A stretch of 64,000 nucleotides of DNA from Metaphire vulgaris (lineage: Eukaryota > Annelida > Clitellata > Crassiclitellata > Megascolecidae). Below, one piece after another: positions 32,096-44,264 of this stretch (position 1 is its first letter; each line of letters starts with the position of its first letter). The translations under genes were made by a program, and so were the position numbers. The stretch is from NCBI GenBank assembly GCA_018105865.1, contig CM030836.1, positions 3,901,491 through 3,965,490 on the forward strand. Reading direction: 5' to 3'. The notes below the pieces were generated by a model. The model searched no databases and was not told the origin of the DNA. It worked only from the letters and a program-made list of their open reading frames with translations.

Positions 32096-33783
32096 CATGT
32101 TTTTGATCGTGGAAAATAGAAATGTTACTTTGAACTGAAATTGGAATGATGATTTGTGATGTTGTGGATATTAAAATGATTATGGACTGAAATGTTGAAT
32201 TGAATTTAACCTGATGATTTGTGGTGGAGAATTTCGATAAGAAGTGAGACTGTAAAATGTAGTAGTATGGACATCAGAACTTGAAAGTGTGTTTTAGAAA
32301 TTGAAGACTATGGTTTGTAAGTGTGTGTTTTAATAGATTTTGAACTAATTTGTAACGAAGTTGTTGGAGGTTGAAGGTTCGTTGTCAGATCAGTAAGTTG
32401 GATTATGTTAGTATGGAGTATTGGATTATGTGAAATTGTATTATGCACAATGTTGTTAAGCACTAGTATTAATTATTATAACCTTATTTGGAGTTTGGTG
32501 TTGTAAATATTTGAGGTGAAATTAAATTCAAAGAACCTTGTTTATAAAGAAAATGGACAGCTAGATTATTTGAACTTTGAACAAATTTAAAGTTTGAGTT
32601 ACAGGAATATATATTAATGTATTCACTGACCGTATTCTTTAAATGTAGTTGCAGACATTTTGTCTAGAATGACAGTGAGTAAGACTGTCGAGGATTGTAA
32701 ATAGTTAAGTGATGATGTTCTTGTAGATTACTATTCATATGTATTAGTTTATGGATGTGTTATACTTTATGAAGGATACCCATAAAGAGGTTTGTTGATA
32801 ATTGTAGGAGTATTTGGTGTATTATTTGTGTATTGTAAGTGAAAGCAAAGACTTTACTGTTTACTGTTGATGATAATGATTATATAAGGGTATACATGTT
32901 GTATTTGTGAAGAATTGAAGATCAATGCAAATGTTAAGTTTATACGTGTATAAACTTAAAAAGGGATGATAAAGGAAATGTCAGGGCTAATTTAATCAGG
33001 GGCTATAAAAAGGCAGATGGAAGGGACAAAATTCGTGATCTTCAGTTCTAGATATAGCTATTTCCGGTTTAGTTTTAGGTTGAGAGTTCTTGTGAAGGTT
33101 ATAGCCCGAGATGGACTTTCAGGGCGATTTTTATGTTTTAATTTTCAATTCTATTTTATTAAATGATTAAAAACTCGGTCATGCGTGTACATCTAGTAGA
33201 AGTAGGTGTCACAAATATTGTAGTCAACCATGTCTAAAGCAGCACTGACATCATTGTTTTTCACCGTTTCTTTTACCGTTTTTCACTCTTTCACTGTTTT
33301 ACCGTCTCTTTATTCACCATCAGCCAAAATGCAAAGTACAGATGTGATGTTACACACATACACACACACATACTGCGCAATCGCCTGAAATTCTAGAATA
33401 TTCTCTGTCGAACACCAGACCACCATCTGATCTCTGTCGAACACCAGACCACTGATCAGACAACAGTTACAGTGGACCAATGGTGTGTGTAAAGATATCT
33501 GAACCGTTTGTTTATGGGAAAGGATACTTTTCAAAGATTTTGACTTGTATCACAACGTTGAATGAATTATTTAATAGTCGAGAGGAAAACTTTGCGTGAT
33601 TTATAGTGTAATTGTTAACATTTATTCCAAACCCAAATTTATTCCAAACCCAACTACGATTTTTAAAGTTCACAAAGTAAAAGTAAATAGCAGTGTTTTT
33701 ATATTAATTTACAAATTTCTATGCGGGGCAATAATGTTATATATAAACCGGTTATAAATATGTGAATAAATACGACATAGGCA
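32096..33783. other. No gene; AT-rich with isolated TATA-like box
   Basis: About 1.7 kb without a convincing frame. CTATAAAAAGGC at 33,003-33,014 is a good TATA box, and the stretch TGTCAGGG (32,980) to GTGTCACA (33,216) could be a short LTR. No 5 bp target duplication, primer-binding site or second copy supports this. A short CA repeat lies near 33,357. Confidence 0.35.
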
Positions 33784-36012
33784 TTAGAGATGTGAGGGTA
33801 CAGCAAAATGCCTACCCAACCCGTACCTGGGCAAAAACTTTTTTACCCTACCCTACCCGTACCCGCTAGCGCTATACCCGTACCCGACCGGTACCCGAAA
33901 GCTGTGTACCCTACCTATACCCATACCCGACATTGGTTGGAATTTGGAACATATCACACTGATATTCAATCCTGCTACATTTTAAATACTGCATTCAGCA
34001 CGTGAAAGATTTAGGCTGCATCTTACTTCTTCGTCCCACCCTGTACTGCATCAATTATACTACAGTAATTGCAGTTACACCCTTCCCTTTGTCATCCAGG
34101 GCAGCTCGACTAGGAGCTACTGGCTACCATCAATTACGGCTGAAAGTATATACCACCCAATCACCTATATAATATCGATTTGCATAGTACTATATTGATT
34201 GGGCACCGGGGAGGCGGTATAGGATACTGTATTTTCATTCACCCATCATGAATCCATGATGAGATATCCGAGCTGCGCTGGACGAAATTGGGATAACTAA
34301 TTCATTGTAAATAGCACGCATGTTTAGACTAGGGCAGATCTAGGACTTAGGAATCAAGGTAATCCACTTGGTAAATAGTATGTGCGGGTTCTCTCTGGGG
34401 TTCTGGACTACTGGTTGGTAACATTGTGTAATACAACTAGTCAGCTAGTCTAAGCCTACATGAATGTCGGACATGGATTAGAACTTCTAGAAGACTCGAT
34501 GGGCCTGTTTAACCTTTTAAAGGGGGAATTAAATTTTTTAAGTCATCACCCCACGGGGTAATTAATTTTTGGAAAAGGCGTTCGTATGAAAACGTGAACA
34601 TATACGTTATATACTTACTAAATTTCAGGCTATATAGAAGCTAGAAAGATGCGGTTTGCACCGTTGTTGAGCATTTTTATTGCTCTTTCCATTCATCCGT
34701 GGCAAAAAAAATTGGGGGTACGGACCACTCTACACCCTAAAATCGGACCCCTCCCCAACATTTTGTCCAAATTTTGATAAAAGGTCAATATCAAAACGTC
34801 TTCAGCGGTAACCCCCCAAATGTGAGCGATAGAGTTTTAGAGGAGTGCAATTTGAACAGAATAGTGCAAAAATTTTGAAGATCGGACCATATTTGGGGTA
34901 GTTATGAAGTTTCATACCCAAGTACCGATTGCTCGCTGAAATGACAATTACGCGAACGGATTTTCAATCTGAAAAACCGAACAACTCAGTATATTTCAGG
35001 GTATATAGAAGCCAGAAAGATGCAGTTTGCACCATTGTCGAGCATTTTTATTGGTATTTCGAACCATCTGTGCAAAAAAAAAAATGGGGAGTAGGGTCCA
35101 CTCTACACCCTAAAATCAGACCATCTCCGACAAAAAATTTTCAAAGCTCAATAACAAAAATTTTCAGCGGTGACCCCCAACTGTGAGGGAGAGAGTTTTA
35201 GAGGAGTGTAATTGGAACAGAATAGTGCAAAAATTTTGAAGATCGGACCATATTTGGCGTAGTTATGATTTTTCTTGCCTCCGGCTGAAGATTTTTCCTA
35301 TACATTTACCAGCCTTGGTCAGTCTACAGTCAATATCTCTTGCACATATAGTCAATAATATCGAAAATGGTGCTGCCATCTATCGAATGGATGGTAACTA
35401 AATCAATTGGCGCGTTGGATAAATGTAAAAATCGTATGTCCGCGGTACACACATGCTTATCTAGCGCACCGTTTTAAGACGGCGTTCCCTTTTAAGCTAT
35501 GATTCTCCGCCACCGTTTTCAACGGCGAACCCCTGGAAGAGGCTAAAATATTTAGTAGATATAGTTTAGCTATGAGCAGGCATTAGAGCTGAAGTTAAAC
35601 AACAAAACGATTTACCAAAGGAACTCTCTCGTTGGAGGAGTCAGAGGATGCCATTAAAATTATAGATTTATTATTATACACTACTTTACTGATGATGTCA
35701 GATGACGTCATCTGTATTTCCTTTATGCTGTCAGTAAGCAAAATGCATGCAGTGGCATATAACTGTCTGACAAACTGAACGCGATATACAAGTTACACTA
35801 ATACACTTTACTCAATAATATTTTTCTATTACAGCATTGCCAATTTGCTATAGTAGTGAGAAATGGAAAAAAATATTTTTTTTCGGGTAAAAATGGGTAT
35901 ACCAGTACCTGTCTGCGCTATACCCGTACCTGTAGTGCTATACCCAAATCCGACCCGTACCTGAAAAAATGTACCCTACCCGTACCCGCGGGTACGGGTA
36001 GGGTAACCCTAG
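33784..36012. mobile_element. TACCCG-rich hAT-like element interrupted by a TTAA element
   Basis: Left TAGAGATGTGAGGGTACAG followed by repeats of CGTACCC/TATACCCG (33,830-33,925). Right side has the same repeats (35,882-36,000) ending GGTAGGGTAACCCTA. hAT elements with TAG-G-TGTGCGGGTACCC ends and subterminal GTACCCG arrays are known. Removing the TTAA insert leaves ~1.2 kb. I found no matching 8 bp duplication, so limits are approximate and the superfamily is inferred. Confidence 0.45.
34513..35542 (+). mobile_element. TTAA-target element copy 7 (1,030 bp)
   Basis: TTAA at 34,509-34,512; the right target copy is mutated to CTAA (35,543-35,546). Starts CCTTTTAAAGGGGGAATT, with two direct units (34,625-34,910; 35,000-35,265) and subterminal palindromes near 35,470-35,530 (CCGTTTTAAGACGG). 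Same orientation as copies 1 and 6 and close to them in sequence. Confidence 0.85.
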
Positions 36013-36089
36013 AACCTAAATATAGTGGTCTATATTTAGAAATGGCTGCATTTTTGTTGTGCGGTCAAAAACGACCTCAATAGCCGCAA

Positions 36090-37745
36090 AAGAGTTAATC
36101 AACCTTCAGCTCTAAATTGCCTCCAATCAATGTCTGATGTGCTTGAGCCAGTACAATTTGAATGTCTGACAGCAAACTACTCATTACTTCTAAATCCAGA
36201 TAAAACTTAAATCCTACAGCTAGTATGTCTTAATTTTCTTCTAGCAAATTTGATATTCAAAGGTCTGAGTCTGTGAGCAACCTTGGTATTGTCTTTATTA
36301 TTATTCAACGTAGAGATTAATGTGGCAACTAATCTGGAGACTGCGTGAACACATTATAAATTATAAATTACAATAGCTCGTGCGAAATAGCCAAGTTTTG
36401 AGTCTCTTCTTTAAGGTGTCTGGCTTTGGGAAGAGTTGAACTGAAGAAGGCAGGCAGTTCCATGCCCTTTGCAGCAGTCATGGGAAAGGCACGATCGCCT
36501 ACAATACGAAGGCTCGTTGACGGAATGACCAGAGAGGCGGTTCCAGCAGACTTCAGGCAACGCTGACCTGCCTGATCTGCGACCCATGCTAATTCTGTCG
36601 CTAGGTACTCTGGGCTTATACCATTCAGGCAGCAGTAAGCCAACGTTGCCAACTTAAACTGAATCCACTCTGGTATTGAGAGCCAGTGTAAGTCTCATAG
36701 AAGCGGTGTTATGTGTTCACAAGAAGGGACCTGGAAGACCAACCGCGCCGCTGCGTTCAATACGACCTGGAGATGGTCCAGCAGGTAGGTATTGCGGTGA
36801 TCTGGCGAGTGTCACGTTCCCATAGTCTAGTTTGGTCAGTACGAACGATGAAACCAGTGACTTGAGAGTGGTGACTGACACTGATCTTCGTACACTTCTG
36901 ATCAGCTGGAGTGCGTTGAAGCAGCTGGCAATTGTCTTCGAGACATGGGTCCTCAGTGATAATGTGCTATTGATGTGGATCCCGAGATTCCGGACGGACA
37001 ACACTGGTTGCACCTCAAGTCCATCGATACTGATACAGGTCGTCGGTGTCAAGTGTTTCTGATGCTCAGAGGCGATCCATAATACTTTGGTCTTGGCAGC
37101 ATTGAGTTGCAGCTGATGTGACTTCAGCCATCTTTTCACCTCGACCAGGCACCTAGTGACACACTGCTGGAGCAGATGAACTGCTGCAGGAGGGCTGCTT
37201 CCATATACTTGCGTGTCGTCGGCGTAGAGGTGTGCTTGGAGCCCAAACCGTTGGACAATGCTAATCAAGTTGGCGATGTAGAGCGCGAAGAGAATAGGCC
37301 CTAGTACAGAGCCTTGGGGAACTCCACGTACTACACAGGTCGGCAGAGTGGTTGAGCCTGCGCAACATACGTGCTGCACTCTTTGACTCTAGTCTATCAT
37401 TAAGCCAAGTATAAATGCTATAAGCCATTCTGTGCATTACCATATTCATGACCTCCACAGAATGAGACACCTAGTTCCTTCTAATATACTTATTCCATAA
37501 TGCTCTGTTATCCAGTTATCTTCATTACTGCAACTCACTACTAGCAGGGTCCTCCTCAAAGTACTATCTGGCTAGAACTTACATTAATGTCTAAATATGC
37601 CTGTGCTGAAAGGTTGAAAGAACTTTACTGGTTACCAATCAGAATGTCACACTATTTTGCATTCATGTTTCTTCAGTAATCACAGCTCTCTTTAGTATAT
37701 CCTGTATTTTTTAATAAGTTGTAATGTAATGTAACGTAATAAATT
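36090..37745 (+). pseudogene. L2-like remnant split by an opposite-strand LINE
   Basis: 36,170-36,215 reads L-T-A-N-Y-S-L-L-L-N-P-D-K-T, the region after the RT catalytic motif. 37,520-37,545 resumes D-Y-C-N-S-L-L-A-G and 37,605-37,650 gives E-R-L-K-E-L-Y-W-L-P-I. Tail has TAATGTAATGTAACGTAATA near 37,718. Heavily degraded. Confidence 0.55.
36345..37400 (-). pseudogene. L2/CR1-like LINE, 5'-truncated
   Basis: 36,717-37,379 reads TCVVRGVPQGSVLGPILFAL (motif B), LYADDTQVYGSS (motif C), LQLNAAKTKVLWIAS, VRNLGIHINSTLSLRTHVSK and L-D-Y-G-N. The C-terminal part continues at 36,368-36,652 in another frame (NGISPEYLATELAWVADQAG, L-R-I-V-G-D-R-A-F). Inserted in the plus-strand remnant. The protein differs from the other L2-like copies, so probably another lineage. 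Confidence 0.8.
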
Positions 37746-38984
37746 TCTTTATAGTGCCTCTTTAGTCTTAATTAAAAGTCACTCAGAAACGCTACTGCCT
37801 GCAGTTAGCGCTGTTGACATGGCAAAGCCAATGTCAGAAGCACTGTTGACAGCGCTGACGCTGCTGCAAATCGGAAAATGATCTTTAAAATCCACTCGGA
37901 TGATAAAAAAGAGTTCACTGCTGTGATGAAATACGCCGGTAAATTCCTAAGAGACCGGCTTTCCACAGGACGTCAACCAACAACACAGAGACGCCAGTGA
38001 AGATGTTGATAGTCCACTTGATGGTAGATGAAAATCGTAAAGTGGAAAATTCTGGTGTTGAATTCCCATGAGGTGGTCTTCTGTGAGAAAAATCTGTCTC
38101 TGAATAGGTTCCCATCGCTGAACTTATCAGATCTGACGGAGATGGAAAATTCCGGTGAAGACTGGAGTAATAGTCAATTAAATCATAAAATTGCCAAGAA
38201 GGGCTATATTCCAGACAAGCAAACACACACTGGTGATGCAAGCCAAAGTGGTGCACAAGATGGCAGACTTGACGATAACGACTGACCGAAAATGTCCAGA
38301 ATAATTGGGAAAATACAGAGGGCAGAGTAAGCTCCACGAAAACTGATGAGCAAGAACTCAGACCTCTCATTTGGTACAAAATCCAAATGCAGAACATCGA
38401 AAACTGGTGAGAATGGTGACAAAATCTAACACGCAAACACACACTGGTAAACGGAAGTCACATATTTGTAAGGAAAGTCTGACACCAAAAATATCTTTAC
38501 ACTTTACAATGAAAAATTTATAGGCTGAGGCTGACTTTGCTAGAACAAATCAGCAAAAATTAAAATGGACCATAAATATACTTTCATGATCCAGCACAAG
38601 TATTAGGCCTACACACACATAATGCCTTTGTTCAATAATTAATACTTGCAATTTACTTATTCAAAGTAACAATTAATAAAGCTACCTTTCTGATACATAA
38701 ACATCAGTTGGCAAACGACGTCTTCCAGTGGCAAAACGTAAAAAGTGACTTCTGTCAGTGCTGGAGAAATCCTCCAAAACATTCCAAAGGTATTTTACAG
38801 TTTGAGACTCTTTAAAACTCAAATCATTGATGATCACTGACAAAAGTAATCAAAAATAAACTAAGCATTAATCAAAAGTCATGGCTGCATGTTTTTATAA
38901 TGAAATTGATATTAAGAGAAATATATGTAATGCATATATTTCTATTAATAATTATAATTCATAACTGATTCGAGTGGCTGGTAC
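37746..38984. other. Unassigned; overlapping open frames on both strands
   Basis: A 175-codon minus frame (37,915-38,442) and an 85-codon plus frame (38,028-38,285) overlap. The minus frame is rich in Phe, Ser, Cys and His without a recognisable domain; the plus frame is acidic at its end. AACACACACTGGT recurs at 38,222 and 38,434, and GGAAAATTC(T/C)GGTG at 38,043 and 38,142, suggesting internal repetition. Probably an unknown repeat rather than a gene. Confidence 0.25.
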
Positions 38985-39440
38985 TGTGGTCCACCCGGCG
39001 GCCGAGCTTTGCCTCCTTGGAGTTTGCCCCGACGAGACACTCATTCCTTGGACATATTAGCTAGCTGACCGCGTCGTGTTACTACCAACTGCTATGAATC
39101 ATGGAGATACAGACATATCTCTCGATAAGTATGACGACAATGCTTGTTCAGGCAATGGTGTTGCAGAGAATTGGCTATTCAACAGTGTCCTTGGTCTCCC
39201 TGAGACACAGCTTGGACGTTTGCAGAGGGTGATAAATGCGTTGGTTAGGCTGGTATACAGACTCAGATGGAGGGAGCATGTCACTCAGCTACTGAAAAAC
39301 GAATTACACTGGCTGAAAGTTCCTGAGAGGATTACATAAAAGCGGAGCATGCTGTCGTTTCGCATGCTTCATGATCCAACATGTCTTGAGTACTTTTCCT
39401 CACTTCTTCACAGACAACACTGGTCTACATCAATTTTGCT
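38985..39440 (+). pseudogene. L2-like RT/C-terminal fragment
   Basis: Encodes L-C-L-L-G-V-C-P-D-E-T-L-I-P, VLGLPETQLGRLQRVINALV, YRLRWREHVTQLLKNELHWL and M-L-H-D-P-T-C-L-E-Y in two frames. The usual PPPSKT tail is missing. Confidence 0.75.
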
Positions 39441-39564
39441 GACTTGAAGATAACATGAGATCTTTATGCATTTTGGTGGGCTGAATCAAAAATCACACCT
39501 GCTTCCTCCAGTCACGTCCAGTTTTTCTGTGTTTTTGATAAACTGTTACAGTAGTAACATAGCA

Positions 39565-39890
39565 TTATGTATTGGTTCCCGGAACATTCGGTACCGGAGA
39601 ATTTGGCACCAAAATTTTACTCGTGGAAGATTCGGTATCAGATAATCCGGATTATTCGGTACCAGATAAATCGGTACATGTTTGACAAACAGATCAGATG
39701 ACGCCTCACCACCTAACCCTAACCCTAACCTAACCCTAACTCCAGCAGGCCCCCCATGTGGGCCATTACCGACATTTCTGTCCCGATTTTGCCGTCCTGA
39801 AAATTCGATACTGAACCTTCCATGACCGGTACTGAATTTTCCGGTACCGAATTTTCCGTCCCGAATCTTCCGGTCACCGGTATTATAATT
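39565..39890. repeat. Repeat array of GGTACC(G)A.AATTT units around a telomeric tract
   Basis: Many short units such as TTCGGTACC, GGTACCGAATTTTCCG and CGTCCCGAATCTTCCG, inverted between left and right halves. Likely a small inverted-repeat element; boundaries uncertain. Confidence 0.5.
39713..39741. repeat. Interstitial telomeric repeat (CCCTAA)n
   Basis: ACCTAACCCTAACCCTAACC followed by TAACCCTAAC: about four to five units with one short unit. TTAGGG is the common metazoan telomere repeat. It lies inside the GGTACC repeat region, so may belong to that element or mark a repaired break. Confidence 0.8.
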
Positions 39891-40471
39891 ATTTAGCTTT
39901 GTTGAATATGCAATGTGTATAACTATATAATAGGACATCAGCTTAATAGGCAGTTTTTAACTGCAGACATCAGCATTTAATGGCTATAGACCTACATACC
40001 GCAAGCAGCATGAAACTGACGGCAGCATTCAGTTGTTCATGAGGCTTACAAGTCGCAGCAAATTTAACCCTGTTAAATAGTTTTCTGTGAAATATGTCAT
40101 CCAGCACTGAAACATTTTGTGGAGGGTGAAGGAATGATCCTGATGCTACATTTGTGGTCGTTTTGCAACACCCAAACAAAGGAGCGATGTGTCTGAATTT
40201 GTGCATAAAGCTTATCATGTATGTTTCGAAGTTATGGTAAATTGGGTGACCATGAAAAACCTTAGGCACCACATAAAGTGTGCAGGACATGTGTTGAAAA
40301 CCTCGGACAATGGACTGAAGGTCCGAGAAAAAGTCTTAGCTTTGGAGTTCCAATGGTGTGGCGAGAGCCTTGAAACCATGTTGATGACTGCTACTTCTGC
40401 CTGGTAAATATTGCAGGAAAGTCCACAAATACAAAATATTCCATCCAGTACCCAAATCTCTCCTCTGTTCT
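39891..40471. other. No gene recognised
   Basis: A 106-codon minus frame (39,970-40,290) has no identifiable domain. Composition is similar to the following LINE, of which it may be an upstream remnant. Confidence 0.3.
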
Positions 40472-41480
40472 GTGGCCCCAGAAGTTGATGCTGGAATGCA
40501 CCAACCATTCAGCCAAGCTGAGTTGATTGACCTCATATTAAATAAAAATACAACCAAAAATATGGATATAAAATTAACAGATGAATCCAAAAAAGAAATG
40601 AATCCTAAACTTACAGCAAATTACTTAAACAACTACTTTGCAAATGTCGGTATCAACATTGCAAACAATGTTAACCCACCAACGGATGTAGATTCTAATA
40701 TGGATTACTTCTTAAAAGATAAAATTCCTCATAATTTTCAATCTATCATATTAAGATCCTTATCTGTATGTCTCTCTGTCTGTTACCTTCAAGCGTTCTG
40801 ATTGGTTGACTATTGGTAGACGGTTTAGACCGTTTAGTCCTTACGTCGCGATGCGTTGGTGGGCGATGTTCGAAGACGACGTTGCTATTGGTAACAATTG
40901 TTCGTAGAATCGTAGCTTAACACGGTTACACGGTTTAGTCGAGTCATTGCAGCGTCAGAGGGCTGGGCGTGCGACGACGTTGCTATTGGTAACAATTGTT
41001 CCTAGCTTGAGGAAGTTGCGCAATTTTAACGTACATTTTAACGTACACAAAAAATACGTGTACAGCGTCACAAATGGCCACAGTTGCGTGATTTTAACGT
41101 ACATAGGCCTAATTATTACGTGGCGCAGATCTTGGCTAGGTGGCGATCATTGAAATGTTGTTCAGCATGAATTCAATGATTGGGTATTAGGTATAGGTAT
41201 TGGATTAGTATTATCCTGCACTGCGAGCGAAGCGAGCGCGAGCGAAGCGAGCATCTTTCTAGTTGCTTACCACTAATTCCCTTGAAATCAAAGATATTAT
41301 CAGCCTAAAATTAAAAACTCTTCTCGCTATGATGAAATCAATCAAATATTAATAATTAAAAGTGCTGATCTCATAACAGAAATATTATCTGATATAATAA
41401 ATTCATATTTTTACACAGGCATAGCACCAAAAAAAAACATAATTGCCAAAGTTATACTTATCTAAAAGACTGGATCTAGA
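40472..41480 (+). pseudogene. CR1/L2-like LINE linker region split by a Helitron
   Basis: 40,540-40,762 reads MNPKLTANYLNNYFANVGIN and D-Y-F-L-K-D-K-I, the linker before a CR1-type RT. 41,263 onward continues L-L-T-T-N-S-L-E-I-K-D-I-I-S-L-K-L-K in the same frame once the Helitron is removed; a later indel precedes S-A-D-L-I-T-E-I-L-S-D-I-I-N-S-Y-F. The RT core is absent. Confidence 0.75.
40763..41262 (+). mobile_element. Non-autonomous Helitron (500 bp)
   Basis: Starts TCTGTATGTCTCTCTGTCTG and ends GCATCTTTCTAG; preceded by A and followed by T with no target duplication. 5'-TC, 3'-CTAG and insertion between A and T are the Helitron signature. The insertion falls on a codon boundary of the LINE, and its removal restores the frame. 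Near the 3' end is GCGAGCGAAGCGAGC twice. Internal direct repeats: CGACGTTGCTATTGGTAACA at 40,877 and 40,976. A clear 3' hairpin is lacking. No Rep/helicase coding. Confidence 0.8.
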
Positions 41481-41484
41481 ATGG

Positions 41485-42310
41485 ATAAAATTCAATTCAA
41501 AATTCAAATTCAATTCAAATTAATTTTATCGTCCATTTCAAACACATAGGTGTTCATCGGGGACGCCTCAGACCACAAACCGCAGTGCTCATCGGCAGAG
41601 CAGACTGTAGCTGAGGAGGATCGATTCGGTCCAAGTCAAAAACCAAAAAAATCAGTCAGGGCAACACCAGGACTTAAGGAGTAAACAAATATGTTTTAAG
41701 ATGACGCCTAAAAATATCTAGAGAAGAGGCCATCCGAATATCAAGTGGAAGGGAATTCCAAACATATGGAGATGCATAACTAAAAGCTCTACACCCAGAT
41801 TTAGTGCGACGCAAGGGAATTTCAAGAAGGCATTTATTTGCAGACCTCGTGGATATATATGGCTGATGATACAATAGCATATCTCGAAGATAAGTGAGAT
41901 GCTGATTTCTTAGTATCTTAAAAGTGAGGGTAGCAATTTTGAAATTAATACGTTGCTCAATGGGGAGCCAATGCAACTCACGAAGGACAGGGGTAAGGTG
42001 ATCAAATTTTTTCGTTGGAATTACAATTCTCGCAACAGCATTCTGAATAGTCTGGAGGCATTGAAGAGAACACTTCGGCAGCCCGAAAAAAAGCAAATTA
42101 CAATAGTCGATTCTAGACAAAATAAATGCATTTGCTAAGATTATTGAAGACCTTGTATCCAATGTCTTACAAATCCGTCTAAAATGACACATGAATGCAC
42201 AACAAGACTGTGACAATTTAGAGAATTGTGACTTGAACGATAAGTCAGTATCAAATGATATACCCAAATTACGAACTGATTTAAGTGGAACCAAGACTGC
42301 ATCTTCAAAT
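41485..42310 (-). pseudogene. L2-like LINE, C-terminal two thirds of RT (206 codons open)
   Basis: Minus frame 41,674-42,294: VRNLGISFDTDLSFKSQFSK, ANAFILSRIDYCNLLFFGLP, L-Q-T-I-Q-N-A-V-A-R, LRELHWLPIEQRINFKIATL, FSYASPYVWNSLPLDIRMAS and L-K-T-Y-L-F. No stop in 206 codons. 3' UTR ends in an AATTGAATT-type repeat at 41,487-41,524. Family related to the 56,440-57,840 copy (same CRAFSYA.P..WNS.P tail). Confidence 0.85.
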
Positions 42311-42319
42311 GATAAATTT

Positions 42320-42600
42320 AATGAGTTTCTACGTATACCCGATGGTGAATAGTCTTAAGATTACGTAGAAAAATTCCAAGAGAGTCAGAGTTTGTGACAT
42401 AGTCTGGTAGTGAGTTCCACAGTTCCGGATTGCCCCGTGTAACCAACCTGTCCCTAAACTTAGCCGTTTTAGATGGGGGAGGCACTAGCAATTTGACTCG
42501 ACTGCCAGATCTGAGCAGCTGATGTCATTCCAGCATCGTGGTCCGCTGTAGGAGGGAGGCGATGTAGTCCGGACAAGTAGGGTCATGTTGGTTATAGACA
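42320..42600 (-). pseudogene. L2-like C-terminal fragment
   Basis: Minus strand: T-C-P-D-Y-I-A-S-L-L, LLRSGSRVKLLVPPPSKTAK, F-R-D-R-L-V-T-R-G-N-P-E-L-W-N-S-L-P-D-Y-V and F-L-R-N-L-K-T. Abuts the preceding L2-like piece. Confidence 0.8.
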
Positions 42601-43184
42601 CAACTACAAGCAGGACAATTAATGAAAATGAGTACTCTAAGGCAAATGGCTTCAGCAGCCACTGATCTGTATTTAAATTATAAAAATCATACTTTATAAA
42701 TATTTTTCTAAGTACTTACCATGCTTCTTGAGGTCTTCAAAAAGGATTTCAGGAGTGCTACAAACTTTCATTTCAAGCTCAAATGGCGTGAAAAGCCAAA
42801 GTAGAACCTTAGGGATTACTTGTAAAAGTCCTTTTCGAATTGCAGCCACCTATTATGATATAACATTTATAAAACAGGCAAAACTATATAGAAGAAAATC
42901 CTTATTTATTTTATCATATTTCATTGGTACAATAAGTTACTATGCTCCATAAGGAGTGATACAGGCTGAAGAAGAATAAGACAATAAGTGATTGGAATAG
43001 AAAGTAAGCAAGTCCAAGTCAAGAAAGCAGTAATGATTCAACTCATTAAGGTGGCATTCTTTCTGTTTCCATAATGTCAGTCCCATTATAGCCAGCTTGG
43101 TTCTAGAGCAAATTCCAGCAATATCTCACCTCTCGCATTACTTTTACAAAGTCCATACATTACAATCAGAGGTATAGCGTTCCA
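42601..43184. other. No gene recognised
   Basis: AT-rich; short frames without known motifs. Confidence 0.4.
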
Positions 43185-43470
43185 ATGGCTACTATGGCTC
43201 TAGCCATGGGCGGCACAAATGATGGGGGGCGGCAAATTTTGGAAGTGACCTTTTTTTGGCTTGTCGGGTTGTGGAAGAGTTTTGATGAAGGGGTGGCAAA
43301 ATTTAGAAGGGGCGGCAAATTTACAAATTTAGCGGCGACGACCTTTTTTTGGCTTGTCAGGTGTAATAAGAGTGAAATTGGGGTGGCATTTTTGCCAGGA
43401 GCCATAGGCGGCACAAGTGCACTGATTACAATCAGTGCCACTGATTACACAAGTGCCAGTGATTACAATC
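43185..43470 (+). repeat. GGCGGCAAATTT-rich repeat, hAT-associated motif
   Basis: Contains two copies of GACCTTTTTTTGGCTTGTC (43,236 and 43,340) and GGGGCGGCAAATTT units; GCCATGGGCGGCACAA and GCCATAGGCGGCACAA bracket the block. The inverse motif occurs inside three hAT-type elements of this window (48,450; 59,228; 52,498), so this is probably another degraded hAT derivative. The 127-codon open frame across it is likely accidental. Confidence 0.45.
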
Positions 43471-44264
43471 ACTTTTTCCTAAATCTTAGATTGTTTGTAA
43501 TTTGCCATAGAATTCCTAGTCTTCTTATGAATTCTTCTAGTCCTTTACTAGCCACCACATCAGCTTGAATGCTGGAAAGATATGGCAACTAAATGCAGCC
43601 TAGTATCATTCTTACGATTACCAGAGAAGGACCCTAGAGGCAATAAAGATGTATAAAAGGAGGACAAATAAAAGAGGATGTTTTATAGAGGTTTTTTACA
43701 ATAGTTCTATGAAGCTACTGCTTTCTATGCTATTTTGATTAACCAATTAACTGCCATACATACAGTGTTGGGTAAGTTACTTTTTATTTGTAAATAGATA
43801 CAGTTACAAGTTACTAAGTAAAAAAGTAACTAGATATAGTTACAAGATACTTTTTAAAAAAGTAACTATTTACAGTTACAGTTAATTGAGGAGTAACTAG
43901 TTACAGTTACAGTTACAGTTACTTGTAGTTAAAAATAAATTACAATATAGTACCAGTTGTCGAATAACAGTTCTTGTACGTACAGTTTCATTTCGTTAGT
44001 TTTGTTGTTCAACATTAGTAATAAAGCACAAGTAGCTTAACTAAGCAAACAGTTGATAGTAATCAAATACAGAAACCATAAATAATGTAAGTACACAACT
44101 TTTAAGCCACGAATATTAGGTTGTTAGCCAGCAAGAAAATTAGCAAGCTAATATAGTTCAATACTTAAAAAGTTACAATCAGAAACTGCAAACACCGTTA
44201 AAGTTATAAGATGAAGCTAAAAACACAGATGACATTAGCAAGTTAAAACTTCACATAAAAAGAA

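Noticed and set aside
32980..33223. Solo LTR (TGTCAGGG…GTGTCACA with TATA box)
   Set aside because: No target duplication, no primer-binding site and no second copy; TG…CA ends are too common to rely on.
37915..38442. 175-codon minus-strand gene
   Set aside because: No domain, overlapping opposite frame and internal repeats; not supported as a gene, though left open in the region note.
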